The position numbers and the translations under genes were made by a program. Source: Cristatella mucedo (Eukaryota; Bryozoa; Phylactolaemata; Cristatellidae). Taken from it: a stretch of 30,000 nt of DNA. Shown in pieces: positions 15,835 through 26,690 of this stretch. The stretch is from contig WPIO01000098.1 of assembly GCA_009760855.2 (NCBI GenBank), positions 260,001 to 290,000 of the forward strand, given 5' to 3'. Within the stretch, counting starts at the first letter, position 1. Each line of letters opens with the position of its first letter. A model generated the notes under the pieces. It saw only the letters and a program-made list of their open reading frames with translations. It was not told the origin of the DNA and did no database searches.

Positions 15835-17876
15835 ATTGTTGAATCACAGATGCACAATCCAAAAATGCTGATGTCGACGATAAACCATCTCCTCAACCGC
15901 TCCCAGATTAGCTCCTTACCTGATGATCCTTGTGATGATCTAGCCGATCGCTTCTCTCGATTCTGTGTGCACAAGATAGACAAGATCAGGGAATCCATCG
16001 CTGCGATGACAACATCCCACTAGAATGCTGTTCCCCGATTCCTGACTGCACCTCAATGTTTACATTTAAGCAGGTCACCAGTGACTTAGTCCTGAAGTTC
16101 GTATCTCAATCAAATAAGACAACCAGTCCTCTGGACCCTATTCCCACTGTCCTGCTCCTACGTTGCATTGATCTGCTGCTGACATGCATAACTAACATCT
16201 TTAATATGTCATTAATCTGAGATCATGTCCCAGCACCTTTTAAAAAAGCTGTAGTCAGGTCACTTCTCAAGAAATTGACACTAGACCAAGAGAACTTAAG
16301 CAACTACCGCACAGTCTCCCTTCTATCATTCCCGTCAAAGATACTGGAACGGGTCGTGGCGGACCAGCTAAACTCATATATCGAAACCTCACACCTTGCT
16401 AGTAAGTTCCAGTCTGGTTTTAGAGATAATCACTCCACAGAGTCAGCATTGCTTAGGGTATACAACTACCTACTCAGGAATGCAGAAATAGGTAGAGTGT
16501 CTCTGCTTGTTTTGCTCGATATTTCGGCAGCTTTTGATACCATAAATCACAAAGTTCTTCTAGAACGCCTCTCATCTCACCTGGGCATCACTGGCACTGC
16601 TCTGCAGTGGTTCAGGTCCTATCTCAGTGGGAGACTCCAGAGTATTGACGTGAATGGACAAAGATCATCTGAAGTACCTCTGAAATATGGAGTACCTCAG
16701 GGCTCCGTGCTAGGTCCGGTTCTTTTCACGGTTTATACTCTCCTTCTTGCTGCTGTGATTGCCAAGCACAACCTAGGCTTTCACTTCTATGCGGATGACA
16801 CTTAGTTAAACCTTTGCTTTGATCCCTCCCAGCCTTCCAGCACCTCAAATTGCCTCAACTAACTTGCTGCATGTACTGACAGCATCCGCACATGAATGGC
16901 AGCAAATTTTCTAAAACTAAACGATGATAAAACTAACTTATTAGTTATGGGCAAACCCAGTGTGATTCAGAGATTGAAAAAGCTGACTCAAAATTGGCTC
17001 TGCCAGCATATCTCTAGTTGAATCAGCTCGGAATCTAGGTGTCATATTCCAAAGCGACCTCTCGTTAGACGACCATATCAGCTCCACAGTCAAATCTGCC
17101 TATTTTCAGCTTCATAACATTGCTAAAATTTGGGCTTGTTTAGATTAGGATATCACGTCCAAGTTGGTCGATGCATTCGTGACATCCCGTCTCGACTTCT
17201 GCAACTCTCTACTTACTGGCCTACCAGCATGTGCAATCAGGCGATTGCAGCTGGTGCAAAACTTAACAGCTAGGCTTGTCGGTCGTGAGCGTCGTAGTTG
17301 CTACATTACACGACTTCTCGCCGACCTGCACTTGCTACCAGTCAAGCAACGGATTGACTTTAAGGTTTCGTCGCTCACTTTTAGGTCCCTTCATTCTATG
17401 GCTCCAGCCTATCTCTCCGATATACTACCCCATCAGGCCAAGCACCGTACCATCCACTTTTTGGAATCCAACAGTCTACAAATACCTCCTAAAAACCTCA
17501 AATCCTTTGGAGACCGTGCATTTAGTTTGTATGCTCCCAAAGCCTGGAACTCCCTCCCGACCTGCGTCAGAACATCCCTTGACTTGACCACATCAAAAAA
17601 GAACTTAAAAACACACCTATTTAGGACAGCATTTAATGAGTCCCTGTGATTCGTACTTCATGTGCCTATGCGTGCTGGCACTGTGCATGCTGCCACTAAC
17701 CACATTAGCACGCTTACGCTGTGCATGTCGCCCCTAACTATGTTATTCGTTTTGTTTGTTTATCAAGCATGATATTACTCACCGTTGAATTGCACTTCTC
17801 TTTGCAGCAAATGTAAAGCGCCTAGAGAGAGATTGAGTTCTCTGAGGGTGCTTTATCAAATGCTTTATTATTATTA
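15835..17876 (+). mobile_element. L2/CR1-type non-LTR retrotransposon, 5'-truncated and decayed
   Basis: This carries the C-terminal half of a LINE polyprotein: a linker (INHLLNRSQISSLPDD at about 15881; PLDPIPTVLLL), then reverse transcriptase with NYRTVSLL, QSGFRDNHSTESALL, the motif LLDISAAFDTINH, GVPQGSVLGPVLF and the catalytic YADD (16788-16799). It goes on to RLDFCNSLLTGLPACAIRRL and HLLPVKQRIDFKVSSLTFRS, typical of the L2/CR1 group, and stops at 17647-17649. Stops and frameshifts break it (TAG at 16803 just after YADDT; others near 16018, 16216 and 16856), so it is inactive. The endonuclease domain is absent. The 3' UTR ends in the stem-loop AAGCGCC...GGGTGCTT and ATT repeats. Confidence 0.92.
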
Positions 17877-17939
17877 TAAAGAGGAGAAAGAGATAGAGAT
17901 ACATAGACAGAACGTAGTGACGGAAAGAATGAGACAGAT

Positions 17940-18694
17940 TTAATGAGAGCGACCAGACTTTAGCGCCGCGGCTTTGGCGCCGATGCCCGGAAGCTTCTTC
18001 ACGCGCCCTATGAAATGGGCTGAGCCTCTGCCAGCCCACTCGGTCTCTCGGCGCTTTAAGGTTTCCTGCTCTTCGCTCGGCCCTCCGTAGCCTCGCGTTC
18101 GCATCACGTGATCGACGTCCGAGCTGCAGGGAGTCACGTCCGCCCGCACCGGCGGCGTCAAGCCGCGAGCGTCGCCCTGGGATTCGCAAGGCTGGAAGGG
18201 AGGGAGCGAAGAAGCGAGCGCTCGCGGCGGCGCCAGCTTTCTGCCAGCTTCTTCGCTTCTTCGCGCCTCCGGCCGGGTGAGCGCTCTCGTCGGAGTCGGC
18301 TCAGCGGCAGCGACGGCTCCGGTCGCGCTCGGAGGGGGCGGGGCGGGGGTGTGTGTGGGCGCTGCCGAGCCGCCCGCTCTCCAGAGGGCATCTCCGCCGC
18401 TGCCGCGAAGCGCTCGGCAGCCGAGCACTGCCGAGCGCTTCTCTTGCAGCTCGGTTCGAGCTCGACCAAATCGTCGCGTCACGGCCGTGACGAGCGAGTC
18501 GCGGGATATTGAGTCGGCGGCGCCGGACAGGACGGGAGACAGAGAGGGAGGGAGGGTGGGCACGGCGGAAAGAGCTCGCGCCAGAGCGACCGCGGAGCCG
18601 CCGCCACCGCCGCTGCTCCCGTCCGCAGCGACAGCCGTCGCCGCTCGAGCCGGCGGCGACCGGAGGCGGCGGCGGCGGCGGGGGCGGCGGCGGG

Positions 18695-18732
<38 letters not shown>

Positions 18733-18996
18733 GGGCGGCGGCGGCGGATGCTCGCCGTCGAGAGCCGTCTCAGGACGAGGCTTAGTTGAGGCGCGGCGGC
18801 GCCGGGCTCGCGGCGTCGACGCGCTCGCGGCGGCTAGGAGCCAAGCTACGAGGCGCTGGACTCGCTTCCGCGACGAGCTCGCCTCCTTCTCGGAAGAGAG
18901 GCTCGTTCAGCCGCCGGTCAGTCACCTGACCTACCGGCGAAATGCGCCCGCTGTGGGAGGGGGTCCGAGCAGCGTCGCGGCGCCTCCGCAACGCTG
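17940..18996. other. CpG-rich GC island with a long (GGC)n run
   Basis: CpG-dense sequence including the (GGC)n/(GGGGGC) run at about 18667-18749, which would be polyglycine, polyarginine or polyalanine in any frame and may form quadruplexes. A CACGTG lies at 18105-18110. A 207-codon minus-strand frame (18563-17940) has no domain. No gene is supportable; a promoter or non-coding first exon is possible. Confidence 0.5.
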
Positions 18997-18998
18997 GT

Positions 18999-19182
18999 GA
19001 GCCGTGATGGCACACTAGGTAAGGCGGTTGCTTTCACGACCTCGGGACCGAGGTCGTGGGTTCGATTCCTGTGGTGGGCGATCCTTTATCGTCACTGCAA
19101 GCGGTGGTGATAGCCGTAAAGGCTCTTCTGTCGCTATACAAAAAGATGCTGTTTAATCAGCTAGGATTTTTTTTTTTTTTTT
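18999..19182 (+). mobile_element. tRNA-derived SINE, family B, copy 2
   Basis: Better preserved than copy 1. Box A-like TGGCACACTAGG (19008-19019) and a consensus box B GGTTCGATTCC (19059-19069) define a Pol III head. Between them ACGACCTCGG and CCGAGGTCGT form a 10-bp stem where a long variable arm would lie, recalling class II (Leu/Ser) tRNAs. The body holds TAGCCGTAAAGGCTCTTCTG and TCGCTATACAAAAAG. It ends in GTTTAATCAGCTAGGA and 16 T residues. It lacks the LINE tail of family A, so its partner LINE is unknown. Confidence 0.85.
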
Positions 19183-19529
19183 AAGACGGTTCCGCCGCGT
19201 GGCCTAGAGGCGCGTGGCATTTTCAGCGCCGCCATCGCGTTCGTCAATCTCAGCTAAGTAGTTAATCTTAGTGAGAACGGACCCAAAGACATCCTACGTA
19301 GTTATAACGGTCGCGTCATCTTATAAAACACCTCTCGCCTTTAAAGTTACAGACGGGCGATGTCTTTGAAAATTTGTTCACTACATGCTACTACCCTCCT
19401 AGGATGACACGGGCTCTTTTGCGCATGGGCCAGTCAGTAAAATTGCCTCCTTTCTGTTCTCGTGTGCTTTTTTCCGCTTACAGCGAGCGCCTGATTTAAC
19501 GCCACATTACTATCTCGCCCTGCTTGTTG
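19183..19529. other. Unassigned
   Basis: Average composition; no repeat of this window and no convincing open frame seen. Confidence 0.5.
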
Positions 19530-19645
19530 TCATCGAGCCTGCTACCACTAACCATTTGACCGTGCTTCCTTTGCAGCAAGTGCAGAGTGCCTAGAAATAA
19601 ATTAATTTCTCTGATGGAGCTATAACAAACGTATTATTATCCTTA
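19530..19645 (+). mobile_element. L2-type LINE 3' tail fragment, diverged
   Basis: It matches ATCGAGCCTGCTACCACTAA, CCATTTGACCGTGCTTCCTT and TGCAGCAAGTGCAGAGTGCC of the LINE 3' UTR, followed by ATTTCTCTGATGGAGCTATA and ATT-rich sequence. The stem AGTGCC with GGAGCT is broken by one mismatch. Confidence 0.75.
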
Positions 19646-20490
19646 TTGTTTCTATTAGCGTTAACCAGGGGTCCTACTAGCCGGTCACTCTGAGTGCGTT
19701 TGGCGAGCTTGCACGCCGTGTAAGCTCGTCGCATCATGAATCTAATTTACCCTCGGCTATCACTTTCCGCTGGCAGCGAATCGCAAAGTGGCCGCATTGA
19801 GATTGTGCTCCCTTCGAGCGCCATACAAGCGACTGATCAGTGCCATTACTCGCCACCGCCCCACGCGCACAAAAAACGCGCGGCGCCTGCCAGGTTTCCA
19901 GAATGCAGCAGGTCTCGTAGGCATGTTTGGGCTTGCGTTACCGACGCTACAAATGGGGTCGATGCCTTCCGCATACATACGAATATAACAAGGCCGCAAA
20001 CGCAGCGCCCGTAATAGCGCAAGTCTCAGCCGACGCGCGCGACGAGCACTCGCGACGTCTCAGACGTCTCGCACCGCGACTAGCAACTAGCTAGGTGCAG
20101 CAGTAGGTGCACGAAAGTACGCCGACGTAGTGGCTGGACCCAGCAGTGGCGAAGGGCGCGCATATCTTAACATAATAACTCTCTGTATTCATAAGGTAGG
20201 GAAGTCTACGTTACTGCGACGGACTATACAGGCGTTAAGCAGCGGCCTTTACGTACAGCAATGGCTCCGTGGCCTACAGCTCAGATCGGCTCAAAAACCA
20301 ACGTCAACTCAGGAAGCGCAACTCCAATGGCGACTCCAGAAGCACTACTGACAGGCTATTATCAGCTTTTAAGCGGTCTCCCGCCATAAGTTATCATACG
20401 GTCGGCTCCTTGCGTTACATTTCAGGAGCCACGAACTAATGACTGTCATTAAAAGCAGCTCACTGCCAGTCGACTCACTTCGCTGAGTCA
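19646..20490. other. Unassigned
   Basis: Open frames of 60 to 90 codons overlap on both strands (19736-20014, 20130-20351) with no recognisable domain. A short minus-strand frame (20551-20369) starts in the neighbouring promoter-like region. Confidence 0.45.
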
Positions 20491-20499
20491 TAGTAGTTC

Positions 20500-21026
20500 C
20501 GTCACGGTAGGCGACGCTGCGCCATCTTGACGCTTGACGGAAGTTCACCATCTTGCCACGTGACGGACTCTCTCGCTTACATTAGTACCAATCTACTTTT
20601 GGACGCCGCCGTTTTACCGTTCGGTGCGGCGATGGCTGCGCGTCATCAAACCCGACCGACGCTCGCAGCGTCGCTGCGCACTGCAGCCGACCTTGACCTA
20701 CGGCTTTGAGCTCGCTCAGGGGCAGGACGCCGGTACGCTCCGAGACTCGAGAGCTTTCGCACCTGAGCGCCTGGACTGCGGCCCCAGTTGAAGGACGTAG
20801 TAAGAATGGCGCCCGCCGCCGCAGCGTGGCGGTCGGGCGCCCGCCGCCGCCGCCGCCACCGCCGCGCCTGCCCATCTGGGCTATGCGCGCAAGTCTCAGC
20901 GCGCGGAGGGATATGATATCTATCGTTTCTCCCCGGCGACAAGTTCGGGCTGCTAAGCGGGAACGGGAGAGTGCACCGGCTCTCGGCGTCGAAGCGGGCG
21001 CTTTTCAACGGCGCAGATGGTCGATT

Positions 21027-21061
<35 letters not shown>

Positions 21062-21460
21062 TCCGCGCGCGCCGTCCGCGACCTCGTCCTGGTGCCGGAG
21101 GAATGTTTCGAGCGCGCGCGCGGAGCTCGGGCGCCGCTGAGAGCGCTCGGTGATTCATTTGCGTGACCGTGCTTTGCACAGACCCTTCACTGTTGCCGCC
21201 GCCGCTGCCGCTGCCGCCTGCCAGGCTCGCCAGTCCACCGCCTGCCAGGCTCGCCAGTCGCCCGCCGCCGCCGCCGCCGCCGCCTTCGCCGCCGCCGCCG
21301 CCGCAGCGACCGCTTACCTGTGTCGTTAGCGGTCGAGCAATGGCCCTCGCGCGCGTTGCACTCGCGACCTTCGCCCGCCGCGCCGCAGTCGGGTCGCGGT
21401 CCCGCCCTCCTGCCGGCCTAGGATCGCACGCCTGAGTCAGCTGGCCGAGGCGGCCGCTAA
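20500..21460. promoter_or_regulatory. CpG island with promoter-like motif cluster
   Basis: Between 20516 and 20570 lie two CCATCTTG elements (YY1-like; AAGATGG on the minus strand), ACGGAAGT (ETS-type) and CACGTGAC (E-box). This combination is common at CpG-island promoters. On the minus strand AAGATGG includes an ATG that opens a 60-codon frame (20551-20369) I cannot identify. Dense CpG and CCG repeats follow (20835-20870, 21190-21310), and a strong minus-strand donor ACAG|GTAAGC lies at 21317. Direction and gene are undetermined. Confidence 0.4.
21028..21059. repeat. (AGC)n / (CAG)n microsatellite, 10 units
   Basis: An uninterrupted AGC array inside the GC island, with no gene frame that I can support. 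Confidence 0.9.
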
Positions 21461-21612
21461 CCGAGGCTGCGCCGGCTCTTGGCGACGTTGCGATTCGTTC
21501 GGTCGGCCCAGGCGTGCAAGCCTCTTTCAGTTGTCGTTTCGCTAATTGCCGTTCGAATGCATTGGCCGCCACTGCGCGGCGTTCTCGAATTTGGCCACCT
21601 CGCACGGTTGCC

Positions 21613-21770
21613 GAGCTGCTTTGGCCCAGTGGTTACGGCGCTCGCCCCGACCGAGGCCAACGACGATTTGATGGCCGAGGTAGAGGGCTCGAGCCCCGCG
21701 GCATACGTGAAGCGTCCGAATAGGGATTGAGTTAATTTAGGGCACCGTGCGAATGAATCTCATTTATTTG
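21613..21770 (+). mobile_element. tRNA-derived SINE with LINE-type tail, family A, copy 2
   Basis: GAGCTGCTTTGGCCCAGTGG and CGCTCGCCCCGACC match the head of copy 1 (4307-4345). Box A is TGGCCCAGTGG (21622-21632) and box B-like GGCTCGAGCCC (21686-21696). Between them about 24 bases differ, so the two copies have 53 versus 40 bases between boxes. The tail (GTGAAGCGTCCGAATAGGG, ATTGAGTTAATTTAGGGCAC) is the LINE-type end, decayed. It is a fossil copy. Confidence 0.8.
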
Positions 21771-22275
21771 CTTGTTCAAGTCAAGGCAAAGCGAGGGAAT
21801 AGGTGGAGGCGCGTTTACGCGAAAAAATTGTTGCTTCATCTTACGGGGTGGTTTTAAAATTAATTTCCATAGCCCAAATGACCCCTTCATTTCTCCCAAG
21901 TTTCCTACATCAGCTGCTTCGTTTTCTCTTGTTGCTCATGCCCAAAGCAGTGAACTCTTATTGCTACGGAATTCTGCATGCATATCTGACCAAATGCGAG
22001 ATCTGACTCAGCCGCAGTATGCGTCCTTTTTTTAAATAAAAATCATCAACATATCTCGCAAAACCTTGATGCTGTCTTCTAGAACTATCTTCTTCAACCT
22101 TTATGGTCACCCTCCGTCCGACATACCCTTGCAGGTGGATTGCTTCAACACGACTCCGGCAGACGTTCTGGATGATGTACGCATTAAGCATGATGTATTC
22201 CGTCAACCAGGTGACGTCTGGTCTTCTGCAGACATTAAACTAGCTAGGACTATTGAGCGCAAATTTAAGACAATA
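21771..22275. other. Unassigned; possible extra LINE piece
   Basis: An 83-codon plus-strand frame (22066-22317) and an overlapping 80-codon minus-strand frame look partly protein-like. On the plus strand VTLRPTYP (about 22104) faintly recalls the linker between endonuclease and reverse transcriptase in L2-type LINEs, which would fit the LINE beginning at about 22540. Too weak to call. Confidence 0.3.
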
Positions 22276-22345
22276 GTAATAATAAAATACATTTGTATTG
22301 CACCCTCGGAGAACTGAATCTCTTCCTGAGCACTTTACAGATGCT
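22276..22345 (-). mobile_element. L2-type LINE 3' tail, reverse orientation
   Basis: On the minus strand it reads TGTAAAGTGCTCAGGAAGAG, ATTCAGTTCTCCGAGGGTGC, then AATACAAATG and a TTATTATT end. It is a fragment of about 70 bases, decayed in the lower stem. A run of ten G follows at 22372-22381. Confidence 0.75.
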
Positions 22346-23339
22346 ATATAAGGCATTACTGAATGATTGGAGGGGGGGGGGTAACATCCGCAAGCAGCCC
22401 ATTCAAAAGATCGAGACAAATGTCTGTCCATTGACTGACATTTGTGGATTACTGTAGGTTGAACCAATCCGAGCCAAGGCCATGTCTAGCTTCGAAAAAA
22501 AGAATAGCAGAACACCTGATGCATAATAACTCGATGTCAATTTCGACCTGCAACCGCTCTCCTAGGCTGCTCTCCAGGTCCAAACATTGCCCGTTGATTC
22601 TTGTGGCGATCTAACGCATAGTTTCTCTGGCTTCTTTGCTTTAAAAATACAGATAAGATTGGAGAGTAGATCTCCCAGATAACATCATTACTGGACTCCT
22701 CACCCGCCACTTATGGTTTTAACTCCACTTTGAAGTCTGTCTGACCTCATTACCAAGTTCGTCTTTCACTCTAAGAAAATAGAAATCGCCGTTATCATAA
22801 TGGAATGAATAGATTTGCTGCTGCCATAAACGCAATTATCATGTCCTTAGCTTCACATCGAGGGCTTGCGTCCTTCAGAAAGGCTATTTTGTGCAACTCA
22901 TTAAGAAGTCAACTGTACACCGGGAGAAGTGTACCAACTTTCGAACAGTCTCTACACTGCTTTTGTTATCAAAGAAACTAAAACGAATAGTGAATTACCA
23001 ATTTAGTTGCACACTGAAATATCTAAAACAGCAAGTAAGTTCCTGTAAGGTTGTGTAGCTAATCACGACCATGTGCCTACCCAGTAGCTGCATAATCAGC
23101 CAAGTTCTCCGGACTGCTCTCAATGGTCAAGTCTATCTCAGCTGTGTTTGATACCGTCGGTCACAGAGTTCTTCGTGAGCGCCTTTCATCGCAGTGAGCC
23201 TATACGGGGCGCTACACTGCAACGGTTCTACCTCAGTGAGGAATTCAGATGTCGACTACCAACAAGAATCAGAGGTGCCAATAAAGTACGACGTACCCAG
23301 AAGATCTGCACTTGGGACCCAGCACTTTTCACTATGTAT

Positions 23340-23555
23340 ACAGTCTCTATCTCTTTTTGTCTGTTTCTCTATCCTTCTTTTCCTGTCTGTCAGTCTGTCT
23401 CTCCTTCTCTCCGTCACTCTATCTCTTTCGGTGTCTCTCTATTTCTATCTCTCTCTCTCTATCTTTCTCTGTCCCTGGTTATCTCTCTCCGTCTCTGTCT
23501 GTCTCTCTATTTCTGTCTTACTTGCACTCCATCTTTTTCTCTCTCTCCCCTTTCG
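23340..23555. repeat. (TCTC/TCTG)n simple repeat inside a LINE
   Basis: CT-rich imperfect repeat with GTCT variants. It sits between LINE segments that flank the reverse transcriptase active site, so it expanded within or replaced that part. Open frames rich in Ser and Leu over it are artefacts. Confidence 0.85.
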
Positions 23556-23814
23556 AAGGGATCTCCAAGCTAAATACAGGCATTGATTTGTATTCTGAAG
23601 ACACACCTTAGGGCATGCTAAATTCTCTAAACTTCCTCTCAGCTTCCTTGCTGAAATTCACACTTGGCTGGCAGCTAACTCCCTTAAGCTGAATGGCGAT
23701 ACATACTGAACTTGCTCGGTTGGGTGAACTTAAAGTTATTTAACAATTGGAATGCCTAACCCTTAAAATGGGCTGGGCCAGGATGTCTTAATGAGCCATT
23801 TGGGTCTTAGGCAT

Positions 23815-24130
23815 TGGAACGCAATTCGTCATTGCTTGTTGCGAACGGGTTCGACAGCCGCACTGGTTATTTTATCCGGTATAAAAATGAGGCTGCCAAA
23901 TCTGCTAACCTTTACATTTGTATCAGTACACAATCTGAGAGTCATACTAGTATAGCATGGAAAGAGGACTTAATAGCTATTGAGGCACTTTCAGTATATT
24001 GCAAAGAAGGTATGATCGAATGGTTAGACATGCACAGCATCAAAGTGCAAATATGTCTAGTGGCAGCATGGAAAGCAGGCTAGCAAGCGCACAAAGGATC
24101 GATCGCGAAGATCCACCAAATGCTGTGATC
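23815..24130 (+). other. Unidentified 300-bp segment within the LINE, 89-codon open frame
   Basis: The LINE alignment is lost between about 23815 and 24130. A plus-strand frame (23814-24083) has balanced composition: MERNSSLLVANGFDSRTGY, then an AAKSANLYICISTQ segment and WLDMHSIKVQICLVAAWKAG. I recognise no domain. It may be a foreign insertion or a very diverged LINE piece. Confidence 0.35.
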
Positions 24131-24492
24131 AGCTGGCGGGTTTTTAGCTTCCTGTAAATGACGTCAAGTTGATTCGGGTGTGTTTAGACAGGAAGGCCAC
24201 ATTTACGTTGGTCCGCGCATTTGTGACATCCCGTCTTGACTTCTTTAACTCACTGCTTGCTGGCCTACCGGCATGTGCAATCAGACGCTTCCAGCTGGTT
24301 CAAAGCTCAGCAGTTATGCTTGTCTGTCGTGAGCATCGCAGTTGCCACATCTCACCACTTCTCGTCGACTTCTCGCACTGCCTCCCAGTCAACCAAGGCA
24401 TCGACTTCAAGGTTTTGTCACTCACTGTCAGGTCCCTTCATTCTTTGGCTCCAACCTACCTATCAGATCAACTGCCCCACCAGGTTGAGCAT

Positions 24493-24597
24493 AGTAATAA
24501 TAATAATAATAATAATATTGCACTTGATAAAGCGCCCTCAGAGAACTTAATCTCTTTCTAGGCGCTTTACATTTGCTGCAAAGTGATACGCAATAGA
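24493..24597 (-). mobile_element. LINE 3' tail inserted in reverse into the LINE copy
   Basis: On the minus strand it reads GCAAATGTAAAGCGCCTAG, AAAGAGATTAAGTTCTCTG, AGGGCGCTTTATCAAGTGC, then (ATT)n. The host LINE aligns on both sides (up to CACCAGGTTGAGCA at 24492 and from TACCACTCGCTTTTCGGAAT at 24599). Flanking GCATAGTAATA and GCAATAGAATA are alike and may be a target-site duplication blurred by the tail. It is a 5'-truncated insertion of about 100 bp. Confidence 0.85.
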
Positions 24598-25021
24598 ATA
24601 CCACTCGCTTTTCGGAATATGTTTACCCATACCTCGTACGGACCTCAAATCCTCTGGAGACCGTGCCCTTAGTGCGTATGCTCCCAAAGCCTGGAACTCA
24701 CTCTCGACTTGCGTTACGACATCTCCTGCACTTGAACACACTTAAAAAGAAACTAAAACGCAGCATTTAGTGGGTACATGCGATTTGTCCTTTATGTGCT
24801 TATGCATACTCATATTGCGCATGCTGCCACTAACCAAACTTGCATGCTGATACTTCGCACGTCGTCCCTAATCATGTTATTCTTGTTATGTATTGAGCAT
24901 GCTACTACTAACCATTCGATTCTGCTCCCTTTGCGGAAATTTTAAAGTGCCTTAAAAGAAAACGAGTTCTCTGAGGGCACTTTATCATGTGCATTATTAT
25001 TACTATTATTATTATCATTAT

Positions 25022-26143
25022 AAGAGGTGTATAAGGTCAGTTTAGAGTGAATGCCATGCTTTGGGATCGTACGAACTAAGGACACGGTCTCCAAAAGATT
25101 TCCGGTTTGTAAGAGGTATAGGTAAACAGTTACATTCCGAAAAATGGATGGAACGATGCTTAGCCTGGTGGGACAGTAGATCTAATAGGTAGGCTGGAGC
25201 CAAAGAATGTAGGGACCTACAAGTGAGCGACAGAACCTTGAAGTCGATGCGTTGTTTGACTGGGAGCCAGTGCAGGTCTACGAGAACTGATGTGAAGTGG
25301 CAACTGCGACGCTCACGACAGGCATGCCTAGCGGCGGAGTTGTGCACCAGCTGTAACCACCTGAATAAAAAGGCCGGTAGACCAGCAAGCAGTGAGTTAC
25401 AGAAGTCAAGACGAAATGTCACGAATGCATGGATCAATTTGCATGTATTATCCCTGTCTAAGCAAGCCTGAACTTTAACCATGCTATGGGGCTGAAAGTA
25501 GTCAGGCTTGATTGTGGAGCTGATGTGGTCGTCCAATGAAAGGTCATTTTAGAACACGGCACCCAGATTTCGTGCATATTCATCAGGAGATATGCCTGAG
25601 AAGCCGATTTTTAACGTTAGCCTTTCCAGTTTCTGAATCACACTTGGTTTGACTATAACTAGTAATTTGGTTTTATTATCATTCAATTCAAGAAAGTTTG
25701 CTTCCATCCATGTGCGGGTGGCATCAATACATGCAGAGAGGGAGTTAGGAGAATTCGACGTGCTGGAGGGGTGGTAGGGATCAAAGCAAAGGTAAAACTG
25801 AGTGTCATCTGCATAGACATGAAAGCCTAGATTGTGCCTGGCAATCACATCGGCAAGAGGCAGAGTATTAAGCGTGAAAAGAACGGGACCGGCACAGATC
25901 CCTAAGGTGGCCCATATTATATAGAGGGTCCTCGGATCATCATTGTCCATTTGCATCAATAATCCTGGAGTATATCACCGAGAAAAGACCTGAACCATTG
26001 CAGTGCAGCGCAGTGCCAGTGATACCCATGCGAGATTAGAGGCGCTCGAGAAGAACTTGGTGATCGATAGTATCAAACGCTGCCGATAGATCGAGAAAAT
26101 CAAGCAGAGATACTCTACCTTAGTCTGCATTCCTAAGTAGGTC
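25022..26143 (-). mobile_element. L2/CR1-type LINE copy in reverse, decayed
   Basis: On the minus strand it carries an AAFDTIDH-like motif (about 26080), a degenerate GVPQGS region, GPVLFTLNTLPLADVIARHN, the intact catalytic segment YADDTQFYL (about 25822-25796), RTWMEANFLELNDNKTKLLV, then LDFCNSLLAGLPAFLFRWLQ and HWLPVKQRIDFKVLSLTCRS. The two long frames are 25959-25549 and 25536-25042. It breaks off inside the conserved AWHSL segment where it meets the ATT tail of the preceding plus-strand copy, so its 3' end is missing or displaced. Confidence 0.88.
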
Positions 26144-26690
26144 GATATGTGACAGAACCTTGATACAGATAGGCTGCTTGACTGGGAGCCAGTGAACGGT
26201 GGCTAGAAGGGGCGTGACGTGACAACTTCGACGCCAACGACAGGCAATCCTAGCTGCAGTGTTATGAGCCAACTGTAGGCGCCCGATTGAATTGCCGCTT
26301 GACCAGCAAGCAGCGAGTTACAGAAGTCGTGACGGAATGTCACAAATGCATAGAAAAATTTTGATGTAGCATCTCTTTCTACCAAACCCGAATTTTATCA
26401 ATGTTACGAAGCTGAAAGTAGGCAGAATTGAGTGAAGAGCTGATGTGGGTATTTATTGAAAGGTCACGTGTGAATAGGATGCCTAGATTTCATACGCGTT
26501 CAAGAGGAGATATGCTGGCAGAGCCAATTTGAGTGTTAGGTTTTCAAATTTCCGAGTCGCACTTGATTTTCACGTGACTAGTAAGTTGGTTTAATCTTCA
26601 TTAAGTCTAAGAAAGTTTGCTACCAGCGATGTGCGGATGTCAGCAATTCATGCAGCAAGATAGTTGGTAGCTGTTAGCACTGATAATTGT
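26144..26690 (-). mobile_element. Second reverse LINE fragment joined head-to-tail, highly decayed
   Basis: From 26144 upward the minus strand aligns with the later part of the LINE: the complement of TGACTGGGAGCCAGTG (HWLPVKQ region), the FVTFRHDFCNSLLAGQ segment (about 26350-26290), the linker and the NFLRL-like region near 26620. The neighbour breaks off at reverse transcriptase residues before motif A. Thus a late piece precedes an early piece in the same direction. Stops occur throughout. Confidence 0.75.

Larger units (their letters stand above)
22540..25020 (+). mobile_element. L2/CR1-type LINE copy, decayed, interrupted by three insertions
   Basis: Homologous in order to the copy at 15835-17876: linker (from about 22540), a NYRTVS-like segment (about 22935), FDTVGHRVLRERLSS (23140), a palm remnant, a segment before the C-terminal domain, RLDFFNSLLAGLPACAIRRF (24229-24290), KVLSLTVRSLHSLAPTYLSD, then KAWNSL (about 24690) and the complete 3' UTR with stem AAAGTGCC/GGCACTTT and ATT tail. 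Catalytic YADD is not recognisable because a CT array occupies that region. Many frameshifts and stops make it inactive. Interruptions are at 23340-23555, 23815-24130 and 24493-24597. Confidence 0.85.

Noticed and set aside
19001-19090. A functional tRNA gene
   Set aside because: Box A and box B are good, but no standard anticodon stem-loop with a U33 is evident, and a related copy with the same non-tRNA body lies at 1414-1585. A SINE fits better.
21964-22206. Minus-strand frame with a YVDD motif, suggesting reverse transcriptase
   Set aside because: Four residues alone are not enough; no other reverse transcriptase motif surrounds it.
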